Shown one piece after another: positions 17,353 through 26,098 of a DNA stretch of 64,000 bases. The DNA is from Microbulbifer variabilis ATCC 700307 (GTDB lineage Bacteria; Pseudomonadota; Gammaproteobacteria; Pseudomonadales; Cellvibrionaceae). The stretch covers positions 124,001 to 188,000 of the forward strand of contig NZ_AQYJ01000028.1 in NCBI RefSeq assembly GCF_000380565.1, read 5' to 3'. The notes under the pieces were generated by a model, which made no database searches, was not told the origin of the DNA, and saw nothing but the letters and a program-made list of their open reading frames with translations. A program made the position numbers and the translations under genes. Numbering within the stretch: the stretch's first letter is position 1; each line of letters opens with the position of its first letter.

Positions 17353-18702
17353 TCAGAAAAAGGCGAACTTGGCAACAAAGAGTGCCGCTAACACGTAGAC
17401 ACTGATACTGACGTCTTTACTGCGCCCACTCAGTGTTTTAATGACTGCGTAGGCGATAAAGCCCAATGCAATACCGTGGGCGATAGAGAAAGACAGCGGC
17501 ATCATAACCGCAGCAATCACTGCTGGGGCGGCTTCAGTGATGTCATCCCAATCGATAGAAGACAGGCCGGAAGTCATCAGGACACCAACGTACAGCAGAG
17601 CCCCGGCGGTTGCATAAGCGGGAATCATGCCGATCAGTGGTGAGAAGAAGGTTGCCAGCAAAAACAGTACGGCACAAACCACAGCGGTTAGACCGGTGCG
17701 TCCACCAGCAGTGATACCAGCGGTACTCTCTACATAACAAGTGGTGGTTGAGGAGCCTAAAACAGAGCCGACCACAGAGGCGGAGCTGTCGGCCATCAGG
17801 GCTTTGCCCATACCCGGAAGCTTACCGTTTTTGTCCAACAGCTTGGCCCGGTCAGAAACACTCAGAAGGGTGCCTGCGGTATCAAACAAGTCTACAAACA
17901 GGAAAGCGAAAATTACGCTGATCATGCCAACTTCGAAGGCACCGGCAATATCCAGTTCGAGGTAGGTGGGTGCCAGGCTCGGCGGCGCGGATACCAGGCC
18001 AGTGAACTCAACCTTGCCGATTGCCAGCGCAATAATTGTTACGGCGAGAATACCGATCATCACGGAGCCGAGCATACGGCGGTAAGATAGGGCCACGATA
18101 ATAAAAAAGCCCAGAGCTGCGAGCATGGCTTCAATAGATTTGAGATCCCCGAGTGTTACCAGAGTAGCCGGGCTCGCAACAACAATACCTGCGCTTTTCA
18201 AAGCGATAATGGCCAGGAACAGGCCAATGCCGGCGGCAAGTGACTGCCGTAGGGAAAGAGGAATACTGTCAATAATCCATTCCCGCAACTTAAAGATACT
18301 GAGTAGCAGGAATACCACCCCTGATATAAACACTGCACCCAGGGCCACCTGCCAGCTGTAACCCATCTCGCCGACTACTACGTAGGCGAAGAAGGCGTTT
18401 AGTCCCATTCCAGGTGCCAGGGCAATTGGATAGTTAGCGTAAAGTCCCATAATCAGGCAACCAATCGCTGCGGCCAGGCAGGTCGCCATAAATACGGCGC
18501 CTTTATCCATGCCGGCAGCCGCCAGGATATTGGGGTTTACAAAAATGATGTAAGCCATGGTTAGGAATGTGGTAACGCCGGCAATCACTTCCCGACGAAC
18601 ATTCGTTTGGCGCTCGGACAGCTTAAACAGCTTTTCCAGCAGAGGGGCCTGGGAGATGCCAGACCCTGTGGTCGCCGATGTTTGGATATCAGTGGGTTTC
18701 AT
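17353..18702 (-). CDS. NCS2-family purine permease (AzgA/GhxP-like)
   Basis: A 449-residue inner-membrane transporter with about 12-14 predicted membrane segments. It shows the AzgA-subfamily signatures FLTMAYIIFVNPNIL near the N-terminus, GMGLNAFFAY in TM3 and FVDLFDTAGTLLSV in the substrate-binding region. The family imports adenine, guanine or hypoxanthine with protons. The start ATG is one base after the Tsx-like stop codon (TGA-T-ATG), and the salvage phosphoribosyltransferase follows after 11 bases. Translational coupling of porin, permease and salvage enzyme is likely. Confidence 0.93.
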   Translation of the reverse strand: MKPTDIQTSATTGSGISQAPLLEKLFKLSERQTNVRREVIAGVTTFLTMAYIIFVNPNILAAAGMDKGAVFMATCLAAAIGCLIMGLYANYPIALAPGMGLNAFFAYVVVGEMGYSWQVALGAVFISGVVFLLLSIFKLREWIIDSIPLSLRQSLAAGIGLFLAIIALKSAGIVVASPATLVTLGDLKSIEAMLAALGFFIIVALSYRRMLGSVMIGILAVTIIALAIGKVEFTGLVSAPPSLAPTYLELDIAGAFEVGMISVIFAFLFVDLFDTAGTLLSVSDRAKLLDKNGKLPGMGKALMADSSASVVGSVLGSSTTTCYVESTAGITAGGRTGLTAVVCAVLFLLATFFSPLIGMIPAYATAGALLYVGVLMTSGLSSIDWDDITEAAPAVIAAVMMPLSFSIAHGIALGFIAYAVIKTLSGRSKDVSISVYVLAALFVAKFAFF

Positions 18703-18703
18703 A

Positions 18704-19489
18704 TCAGAAGTGGTACTTTACTAACAGGTTTACGTTACGCTCATTGGAATCAACCCCGAAGGAACCATCTTTGATTCCAAACTTGTCATTCCAATGTACA
18801 TATTCGATACCGGCATATAGGGCTTTAGGCTCGCCCCAATTGGCACCTACATCCCACTTCAGCTGGGAAGTAAAGTTCATGCTGGGGTGTGCATCCTCAG
18901 AAGCACTGGTCCAATCAATAAAGCCGTCATACACGAAGCTGGCATCACCCAGGCTAAACGGCATGGCCCAAACGAGGGTCAGCTGTTCGTTGCTGGCTTT
19001 GTCGTCGTTGTCGCGGCGATATGCATTCACTTGCACAAAGGAGAATCCTGGAACTGCCACATCGAAACCAAGGCCTACAAGGGTATTGGTGAAATGCGGG
19101 CCGGTAGCAGTGAGGCCGTCCGGGTCATCCATATTGCCCAGTTCAACGGTGGAAGCTACTAGTACGTCGGTCACAGGTCCCCAGGCCAGCTCACGGCCAC
19201 TGAGCTTCCCCAGGCTTAGGCGGGGTGAAATTTCAGCGTAAAGTTCATTGGAACCTTCTTCTGAGTCCAGGTAGTCGGCAAAGATAAATAGATCGCCCCA
19301 ACTATGGCCGCTGGCGTGCTCAAAAGTTACTACGGAACGCTCGGAATCATCCGTCGAAAGGCTGTAGTTCACTTCATAGTTGCGGCCATACAGCAGGCTC
19401 AGACTGTTGTCGCTCCAGGTCATTTCAGCTTGGGCAGCTACAGACAACAGGCCGGTAGCCATTAGTAGCAGGGGCTTGGTTGGTTTCAT
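18704..19489 (-). CDS. Tsx-like nucleoside-specific outer-membrane channel (OmpK family)
   Basis: A 261-residue outer-membrane beta-barrel. I use the ATG at 19489, with a GAGG ribosome site 7 bases upstream, giving a signal peptide that ends VAAQAEM. The longer open frame has no signal. The barrel is shown by alternating strands (SLLYGRNYEVNYS, WGDLFIFADYLDSE) and a terminal aromatic residue (LLVKYHF) recognised by the BAM complex. The family admits nucleosides across the outer membrane. As first gene of the operon it links uptake with the permease and phosphoribosyltransferase that follow. The name rests on overall resemblance and context, so substrate is inferred. Confidence 0.85.
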   Translation of the reverse strand: MKPTKPLLLMATGLLSVAAQAEMTWSDNSLSLLYGRNYEVNYSLSTDDSERSVVTFEHASGHSWGDLFIFADYLDSEEGSNELYAEISPRLSLGKLSGRELAWGPVTDVLVASTVELGNMDDPDGLTATGPHFTNTLVGLGFDVAVPGFSFVQVNAYRRDNDDKASNEQLTLVWAMPFSLGDASFVYDGFIDWTSASEDAHPSMNFTSQLKWDVGANWGEPKALYAGIEYVHWNDKFGIKDGSFGVDSNERNVNLLVKYHF

Positions 19490-20362
19490 TCTATTACCTC
19501 TGTTACGGCGACAGGCGGAAACCGCACTGGCGGCCGACATTCCGGTCGGCGGAGTTGGTTAAAAAATAGTCGCGGAATGTACCAGAATTTACCGACTGTT
19601 TTCCAGTATTTTTTTTGCAGCATTTGCGGCTTTAAAACAGAGGGAAAGCAAATCTGTACCAACGAAATCCGTAATAGAAAAATAAAGTTATCTTTTACTG
19701 CTCTCACATACGAGGAGTGGAAAAAAGGTCTAGTGAGGAGTTGGTCTGATTACCAGGGTAGTTAGGTTCGCGGTGATTGATTCAGGTCTTGACCAGCTGG
19801 TTTCATTTGTAAAGGTTCATAGAGTAAAAGCACCAAGTTGGTGCATTTATGAATAGTTTCTTTACATAAAGGAAGGAGGAGGGATTTTTGGCCGAGATTC
19901 TATAGAAGTTCCCATCAATTAGGGGCTGCCCTTTTGAAATATAAATATTGGTGGGGAGATTGACTTAGAGTTCTTTAGTGAAGACTTTATCGGTTATTCC
20001 TCGAAACACTTGTGTTACAGTGCACCCCTCATTTAGGAGGATTTTTCAAAGCTTGCTTATTGGCTGTGACCTAGATTTAGTTGTCGGTGATTTTTTGATC
20101 ATAGGTGGTCTCTGCGCTTACCACTCCTTATAAATAGATGCGTATTTGCAGACGTAAAGAGTGGTTGAAAGCTCTGATTATCCTCCCAGGTGAAAGTAGC
20201 TATCGTTGTACTTCGCCTGGTCAAATAAATAAAAAAATGGGGTCAATTGGCTCCGAGTGTGTATATCGGTTGCTCAAGTAATCTAATCATTTTGACATTG
20301 GCTTATGACTATATGGTGTCAATTTGTTAGGTAGTAAGGGGCGATCAGTAGTGGGAGGCTAT
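19490..20362. other. 873-base intergenic region
   Basis: AT-rich region between the divergent purine operon and the VOC protein gene. It holds the NtrC-like palindrome at 19829-19845 and a short GC-rich inverted repeat near 19530-19555 inside the Tsx leader. I see no coding frame with a ribosome site and no recognisable RNA. Confidence 0.5.
19829..19845. promoter_or_regulatory. NtrC-like palindrome upstream of the purine operon
   Basis: GCACC-AAGTT-GGTGC is a perfect dyad matching the core of the NtrC binding consensus (TGCACC-N5-GGTGCA). It lies about 340 bases upstream of the Tsx-like start, a normal enhancer distance. A GTGCACC half-site lies near 20019. A TTGGTAC...TTTGC string on the minus strand near 19646-19663 resembles a sigma-54 promoter but its spacing is one base short, so nitrogen control is only suggested. 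Confidence 0.4.
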
Positions 20363-20779
20363 ATGAAATCCAATTGTCTGCATCTTGCAATTCCTGCAGG
20401 AGATCTGGAGACGGCAAAGAAGTTTTACTGTGATGTTCTGGGGTGTAAAACTGGCAATAGTGAAGAGGGGCGCTGGGTAGATATCGACTTTTGGGGTAAT
20501 GAACTAACCCTTCACCAAAGCGAAGAAAAATTGCCGAATGTGCGCCACAAAGTGGATATGGGCGAAGTTGCAGTGCCTCACTTTGGCATTCATCTACCAG
20601 ATGATGAATTCCAAGCCTTAAAAGGTCGTATCGAGGCCGCCGGCCTCGAATATCTGGATAAGCCCTATCGCCGTTTTGTCGGTAATGAATATGAGCAGGA
20701 AACCTTCTTTATCGAAGATCCAAACGGAAATGTTTTGGAGATGAAGACTATGGTGAATCCGGAGCTGATGTTTAAATAG
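20363..20779 (+). CDS. VOC superfamily (glyoxalase/bleomycin-resistance fold) protein
   Basis: A 138-residue protein. The ATG at 20363 follows GGGAGG with a 4-base gap and is preferred over an upstream start at 20324. Two beta-alpha-beta-beta-beta modules are visible: LHLAIPAGDLETAKKFYCDVLGC, then VPHFGIHLPDDEFQALK, ending FFIEDPNGNVLEMK. Metal-ligand candidates are the His in each module's first strand and the Glu in VLEMK. The family includes lyases, dioxygenases and antibiotic-binding proteins; the reaction here is unknown. It is a single gene at the border of the AT-rich segment. Confidence 0.88.
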   Translation: MKSNCLHLAIPAGDLETAKKFYCDVLGCKTGNSEEGRWVDIDFWGNELTLHQSEEKLPNVRHKVDMGEVAVPHFGIHLPDDEFQALKGRIEAAGLEYLDKPYRRFVGNEYEQETFFIEDPNGNVLEMKTMVNPELMFK

Positions 20780-20887
20780 AGTTCAGCTTGCTCTCAAAGT
20801 ATAGAGCTAAACCAGCTCGATAAGATTAACTGTCGGGCTGGTTAAAAAATTCTCTTTCTGGCAGATTGCCAATCTTTATACATTCTC

Positions 20888-21595
20888 CTACTTCTCAAGT
20901 TCATAGCCAACTTGTATTTCTTCAGAGGGAGCCTTGAAGTGATCTTCATTAGGTTGTCTAGCGAATAACTATAAGGTAGTGGTCTGGGTTTGATTCGTTC
21001 ATCTATAGCAGTAAACCAACTTAATATATCTTATCCACTAATAAGGGGCTGACTTTCAAAATAAAACTAATCTATTCCACCTTGATGAATGCACTGGCTA
21101 TTTAATGGCGTTAAGTAAGACGGCCACTTATATTGTGTAAGATCAAATGGATTTTCTTTAATACCTTAGTGTAATTCTTGCAGCTGAGCTAAGTCGAAAT
21201 ACCGGTATGTCTCTTCAACCAAGATCTTAGTGTTAAAAAGACTATTATTGATAGGTAAGTCATCCATTGTATGAACATCAATAATAAAATTAAAATACCC
21301 ACACTTTAAAAGTGACAGTGGTAAACCATTAAAACCCCAACGATTTGAATATAACCTCAAAAAATTAATTCCTGAGAAAAGTTCTCGTTTCCCATTCTTT
21401 ATAGGCTTCTCAATTGAGCGAAAATTGGAAATGTCAAAAATATTCTGCGAATCAGGTTCAGTTTCCCCTCTTCTCCATAGAAGAATAAGGATCTTGGCTT
21501 GGAGGGGCCATAAAGGCTAGCCGGCAGCCGGAGAGATCTTTTTCAATTCCCCTTGTCTTGAGGAAACTTGGTCCCGTTGGATTTCTTGGTGACAC
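20888..21595 (-). pseudogene. decayed paralogue of the 354-residue partner gene at 21751-22815
   Basis: Reading the minus strand across frames gives a chain of segments collinear with the intact neighbour. NPTGPSFLKTRGIEKDLSGC matches YPKGPDFQKARKIQKELSGC, APPSQDPYSSM matches APPQSDPYSSM, RLYSNRWGFNGLPL matches CIYSNRWGFNGLPI, NPFDLTQYKWPSYL matches TPFDLTPSRWPSFL, and QGGID*FYFESQPL matches QGGSDWLYFESQPL. The copy is broken by a frameshift after PYSSM, a stop in place of Lys after LQELH, a TAG for the conserved Trp, another stop after QPLISG and a further frameshift before a tail RQPNEDHFKAPSEEI. It is shorter than the intact gene, lacking roughly 90 residues of its central-C region. Only 64 residues (21166-21360) remain as one open frame. 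No start ATG is visible. Confidence 0.85.
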
Positions 21596-21750
21596 TCGGT
21601 GATCTTAAGTTTACTATTGTGGCGAATAGCTAATGGTAATTGTCATAGATTATCCCAGTGTTGACTATGTGGTATAAATAAAATATAAAAACTATAAAGC
21701 TGTAGTCGTAATTCAATCAGCTTGTTTTGGGTATATTTATCTATATTCTT

Positions 21751-22815
21751 TTATTCTTCACCAATTAAAATTTTTTGGATTTCTTTCGGGGGTATTCGAG
21801 AGGATATCTGTATTTCCTCTTCGGCTGGATAGCTATTTGGCATTAATTTTGGTTGAATGCGATCCTCAAGAAATTTTGTAACCTCTTCGATTGACGCTTT
21901 GTGATCATCTTCACTATTTTTTTTACTGTCTATAAACTCCAGGTCACTCCAACTCTGAAGGACATGCTTTGCATTATCAATTTGTTTGCTGGTGCAAGTT
22001 AAGATGGGTTTCTCATTAGCATCCAAAAGAGACTGAGTGCGTTTGTATTTCTGTTTATGGTTGGATGTTAGCTCTATTTCAAAAGTGTTCATGATTTCTT
22101 GTGTCAGTCTCAAGTAATTTTCTCTTTGTACACTTTGATTTATACGATAAGCATTTCCAGCGTTCGTGGAAGATCTGTTAATATAGAATTGACAGCTAAG
22201 CAAGTGCTTTTCTGTAATGGGAGTACTCCAGTTAATCAATTCCAAGTCATCTTTTAGGGGTTGGCTCTCGAAATAAAGCCAATCGCTGCCCCCCTGGTTA
22301 ACCCATTGAAAGTTGATAGGACCTAAAAAAGATGGCCATCTAGACGGAGTCAGATCAAAAGGGGTGGATTTTCTTCCTTTGTGTAAGTTTTGTAGAAAAG
22401 TAAGATCAAAAATTCTGAATGTTTCTTGGGCCAATACTCTATTGTGGAATAAAGTTTCATTAACGGGTAAATCTTTTATTAAATTAACATTTATAAAAAA
22501 ACTGACATCTCCACGCTGTCCCTGAATAATGGGTAAGCCATTGAAGCCCCATCTATTTGAATAAATACACAGAGTTTGTACTTCAGAAAAATACCTTAAC
22601 TCACCAGATTTCAACCTCCATTCTAGGGGTTTGAATTTTGATAAGTCATTGATGTCAATGATATTAGGTTCTGACTCCCAGATTCCCATTGAGGAATAGG
22701 GGTCAGATTGCGGAGGTGCCAAAAAAGAGGTTTTACAGCCTGACAGTTCTTTTTGAATTTTCCTGGCCTTTTGAAAGTCAGGCCCTTTAGGGTATTTACT
22801 TCTATTGTACAGCAT
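21751..22815 (-). CDS. uncharacterised protein, partner of the gene at 22827-24140
   Basis: A 354-residue soluble protein of a family I do not recognise by name. No signal peptide or membrane segment is present. Recognisable blocks are APPQSDPYSSMG (33-44), a tryptophan-rich central part containing IYSNRWGFNGLP, a GDVSFFINV strand and an LYFESQPL...WSTPITEKHLL segment. The C-terminal 120 residues are charged and helical. It starts 11 bases after the upstream gene's stop and a degraded paralogue lies directly downstream. Such a gene order is typical of effector/immunity or effector/adaptor loci, but no secretion genes are in view, so the role is inference. Strikingly AT-rich codon use sets it apart from the core genes. 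Confidence 0.65.
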   Translation of the reverse strand: MLYNRSKYPKGPDFQKARKIQKELSGCKTSFLAPPQSDPYSSMGIWESEPNIIDINDLSKFKPLEWRLKSGELRYFSEVQTLCIYSNRWGFNGLPIIQGQRGDVSFFINVNLIKDLPVNETLFHNRVLAQETFRIFDLTFLQNLHKGRKSTPFDLTPSRWPSFLGPINFQWVNQGGSDWLYFESQPLKDDLELINWSTPITEKHLLSCQFYINRSSTNAGNAYRINQSVQRENYLRLTQEIMNTFEIELTSNHKQKYKRTQSLLDANEKPILTCTSKQIDNAKHVLQSWSDLEFIDSKKNSEDDHKASIEEVTKFLEDRIQPKLMPNSYPAEEEIQISSRIPPKEIQKILIGEE

Positions 22816-22826
22816 TTTTTATATGC

Positions 22827-24140
22827 CTATTTTTTAGAAAAGAGCTTTTGTGCCAATTGTTTGGAAGGCTCGGCTGCACTTTTATGATAGCCTTCATTAA
22901 GGCTCGGTATACTGGATAAAATTGTTTGTGCTGCACTGAGGCCGAGTAAGCCTACTATAGTTTGTGCCATAGTAAAGGATATTCCAAATTTGGTCGATAG
23001 GGTAGTTACTATCGTCCATGCACCGGTACCCGTAAGCACTGCTTTTTTACCAGCTTTATATAGTTTTCTCCCATGGTGCAGAGTATCAACAGCCTGGCCT
23101 GGACGATTCTCTTTCTCTGTATGTTTAAAAAGGGTATTTGCAGATATGGCTAAATCTGCCGTACCAAGGTTCTTGCCTCCTATTAACTGGGCAATTCCCG
23201 GTGTAGATTTATTCCATGTTGCATCATCTGTATTCATGCCAATTTTACGGCGAACTACATCCGCAGCATATTGGCTGGATGTGTGGTCACTAAGAAATAC
23301 CTTCTGTTTTCCAGCAAGATCTACTTGTCTCTGAGCCAGTAACTTCATTGCCTCAGTAAGAACTTTAGAGCCCCCTCTATGGCTGGTCCACTCAACATGA
23401 TAATTTTTATCATGCGCTTCTTTCATGTGGTTGGCTAATATTCGTGCAGCCTCTAGATCTTCCCTGGTGATACTTTTTCCTAAGTTTCTTACGCATCGCC
23501 ATCCAGATTTAAGCGCACCTTTTTGTGGTACATAAAATAGAAGATAACCATTTTCTTTCAACTTATTTAGGTTATTAGTATCTCCACGGCTTATATGTGA
23601 TGGCAAAATGTTGATTGCGTGATCCAAGTCCCTGCTATAGCCGTTGATTCCGATTTTAAAAGGAGATTCTTTTGATCCAGATACTTTAGATGATTTTTCC
23701 AATATGTACTCAGGGGCATCTTTAGATATCCATCTATCAACTGAAGATGAAAAATTTGCATTCCACAAAGCAGCTCGGTTTCTGCTTTCTGATTTATCTC
23801 CAGTAAGTCTAATATCTATAATTACCACATCAGTTTGTGGGCCACCATAATAATTATTTAGCTCATATTCTATTTCAAAGCCTGCCCCTATAACGCAGCG
23901 ACGTGTAGAACTACCCTCTTTAAGAAAAGAGTTAACTGGAGCCACGCTACCGCGAAGACTATTAACCGCGCTGGTAATTGCTAGAGCATGATATCCCTCG
24001 CTGCTTGGTATAGAGCTAAGCTCTTTGTACCCTTCTAACAGTCCATGTAGTTGACCATTAGCCATAATTGAGCGGCCAGTACCCGACTGTCCAAATGGTT
24101 GTAGTCCCATGCTGCTGGCAGATTCGGGAAGAGTACTCAT
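22827..24140 (-). CDS. uncharacterised candidate effector-like protein with C-terminal hydrophobic segments
   Basis: A 437-residue protein without a Sec signal. The central part has alternating hydrophobic strands and helices (TDVVIIDIRL, YLLFYVPQKG, ARILANHMKEAH). A SHRGGSKVLTEAMKLL stretch (253-268) looks like an alpha/beta-hydrolase nucleophile elbow, but with His where Ser is expected, so hydrolase activity is doubtful. Residues about 367-411 are hydrophobic and could insert in membranes (AVLTGTGAWTIVTTL, MAQTIVGLLGLSAAQTI). The architecture of a soluble N-part and late membrane-active region, plus tight coupling to a downstream gene with a decayed duplicate, suggests a secreted antibacterial or contact-dependent effector. 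This is a hypothesis; I do not recognise the family. The gene is AT-rich compared with flanking core genes. Confidence 0.6.
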   Translation of the reverse strand: MSTLPESASSMGLQPFGQSGTGRSIMANGQLHGLLEGYKELSSIPSSEGYHALAITSAVNSLRGSVAPVNSFLKEGSSTRRCVIGAGFEIEYELNNYYGGPQTDVVIIDIRLTGDKSESRNRAALWNANFSSSVDRWISKDAPEYILEKSSKVSGSKESPFKIGINGYSRDLDHAINILPSHISRGDTNNLNKLKENGYLLFYVPQKGALKSGWRCVRNLGKSITREDLEAARILANHMKEAHDKNYHVEWTSHRGGSKVLTEAMKLLAQRQVDLAGKQKVFLSDHTSSQYAADVVRRKIGMNTDDATWNKSTPGIAQLIGGKNLGTADLAISANTLFKHTEKENRPGQAVDTLHHGRKLYKAGKKAVLTGTGAWTIVTTLSTKFGISFTMAQTIVGLLGLSAAQTILSSIPSLNEGYHKSAAEPSKQLAQKLFSKK

Positions 24141-24524
24141 CGATGATTCCTTATCAATGTCATTGTGTTTTCAAAGCTATTTTAGAAAGAGTGATTGCAT
24201 AAATTTATCTAAAAAAATACTAAAAAGGTATTTGTTATTTTACGCCTCTATTCAAAAATATTTGAAATTCAGGTTGGACGCCCATACGCAAAAAAATTCT
24301 CTGTGTATCTATGCGGGATAAAAAAATAGTGCCAGAGTGGAATTAGTTTAGAGTGCGGATGAATAGTATCCTCGTACAAGTTACAGGTGGTGGGAATGTA
24401 ATTACATGTAATAAGTCATTGTTGATATCGTGATACATTTCACACATATAAGGTATGGCGATTAGATTTTTTATAGGGAACTAACTGATCTAAATGTACT
24501 AATTAAATTAAAGTGACAGCCTGC
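24141..24524. other. AT-rich intergenic gap
   Basis: 384 bases between the effector-like gene and the photolyase gene, both on the minus strand. It presumably holds the promoter of the effector-like operon. I see no gene, terminator hairpin or repeat in it. Confidence 0.4.
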
Positions 24525-26057
24525 TTAAGAATAGAGCTTTCTTAGAAATCTAATTGCCTGTTTCTGAATATCATTTTTCTCCTGACTCGTCATTTTATCC
24601 AATGTGCTGAGCATCATTGCCATTCTTGGATTGCCATTAAGGTATTTCTTTTTTTTAAGTAGAAAGTACCAATAAAGGCTATTGAACGGACATGCATCAT
24701 CTCCTACTCTTTCCTTAACCTTATATCGGCAATCTTTGCAGTAATTGCTCATTTTATTAATATAAGAACCGCTACTTACATAGGGCTTTGTTGCTAATAG
24801 GCCTCCATCCGCATACTGGCTCATCCCCCTAGTATTCGGCATTTCCACCCATTCAATAGCATCGATATAGACTCCCAGATACCAGGCTTCTACCTGGTTT
24901 GGATCTGTTTGGGTTAGTAACGCAAAGTTACCGGTGATCATCAGGCGTTGAATATGATGGGCATAAGCATTTTGAAGGCTATTGCTTATAGTTTGATGAA
25001 GACAGTTCATATCCGTGTTCGCATCCCAGTAGAAGGCAGGAAGTGGACTGGAGTTATTTAGTTTGTTTTCCTTACTATAATCAGGCATTTCTCTCCAATA
25101 GATTCCCCTCATATATTCCCGCCACCCAAGTACTTGGCGAACAAACCCTTCTACTTGGCTGATATGAATAGATTTTTTATTAGATCTCCAGTGGGAAATT
25201 GCTGCCTCAATAACTTCTGAAGGGCTTAACATCTTGGTGTTGAGAGAAAAACTCAAGCGGCTATGAAACAAGTAAACTTCATTTGGGTCCATTGCGTCCT
25301 GATAATCGCCAAAATAAGGTAATAAATATTTACAAAAATGCCGAAGCATTTTTTGGCTTTCTATTCGATTACTTGGCCATGGAAAATTTATTGGGTCAAT
25401 ACTTCCTATGGTTTTAATTCCAGATTTATTTATTCTCCTCAGTGTTTTTTTTACATCTTTTCTAATTTGGCATTGTTTAGGAATTGTAATCTCGCCTTTC
25501 CATTTCTTTCGATTACTTTGATCATAATTCCATTTCCCCCCTTCAGGTTCTCCTGTGTTTTTTATCAAAATATTATGCTTTCTGCGCATGTGATGATAAA
25601 AATTCTCCATTAGAAGAGTTTTTTTTCCATCAAAGAAATCACCTAACTCTGTTCTTTTGGTAAGAAAGTGTTCACTATCATATGTTTCAGATTCAATATG
25701 TATTTCTTTACATATAATCTCTAGTTGTTTATCAAGGCGATATTCATCTGGTAATTGATACTCAAATTTATTGATGTCATATTTTTTTATTATCTGTTTT
25801 ATATTTTTAGAAAGATCTTGCTGATTCTCTCTATCTTGTAATTGATAATATAAAATTTCTTTGTTGCGTGATTTTAGCCATTCAGCGAAATTCTGCATAG
25901 CTTCAAAAAAAGCGACTACCTTCTGAATATGGTGAGCGGCGTAGTCTGTCTCCTGGCGCATTTCGGCCATGAAGTATATGATTTTCTGATTCTTTTCTCT
26001 GTACCATGAGTGTTTATAATTCAGCTGGTCCCCAAGGATCAAGCGAAGCGTATTCAA
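24525..26057 (-). CDS. Fe-S (6-4) photolyase/cryptochrome family protein (PhrB-type)
   Basis: A 510-residue member of the iron-sulfur bacterial cryptochrome/photolyase group. It opens with the family start LRLILGDQLN (4-13). The four cysteines for a [4Fe-4S] cluster are present: Cys352 (MNCLHQ), Cys440 and Cys443 (YCKDC), and Cys456 (DACPFN). Their spacing is the same as in Agrobacterium PhrB. The FAD-binding helices include GWREYMRG and NAYAHHIQRLMITGNF, the latter holding the His residues linked to (6-4) photoproduct repair. It would repair UV photoproducts with blue light or act as a photoreceptor. It ends an AT-rich segment and lies 41 bases after a broken ABC-F gene. Confidence 0.92.
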   Translation of the reverse strand: MNTLRLILGDQLNYKHSWYREKNQKIIYFMAEMRQETDYAAHHIQKVVAFFEAMQNFAEWLKSRNKEILYYQLQDRENQQDLSKNIKQIIKKYDINKFEYQLPDEYRLDKQLEIICKEIHIESETYDSEHFLTKRTELGDFFDGKKTLLMENFYHHMRRKHNILIKNTGEPEGGKWNYDQSNRKKWKGEITIPKQCQIRKDVKKTLRRINKSGIKTIGSIDPINFPWPSNRIESQKMLRHFCKYLLPYFGDYQDAMDPNEVYLFHSRLSFSLNTKMLSPSEVIEAAISHWRSNKKSIHISQVEGFVRQVLGWREYMRGIYWREMPDYSKENKLNNSSPLPAFYWDANTDMNCLHQTISNSLQNAYAHHIQRLMITGNFALLTQTDPNQVEAWYLGVYIDAIEWVEMPNTRGMSQYADGGLLATKPYVSSGSYINKMSNYCKDCRYKVKERVGDDACPFNSLYWYFLLKKKKYLNGNPRMAMMLSTLDKMTSQEKNDIQKQAIRFLRKLYS

Positions 26058-26098
26058 AGTTAGTGTTCTCTTTTGCTGGGTAATTAATGGGGTTTCTC

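Noticed and set aside
19646-19663. sigma-54-like promoter for the purine operon
   Set aside because: The GG and GC elements are 9 instead of 10 bases apart, a spacing sigma-54 does not normally accept, so I did not list it as a feature.
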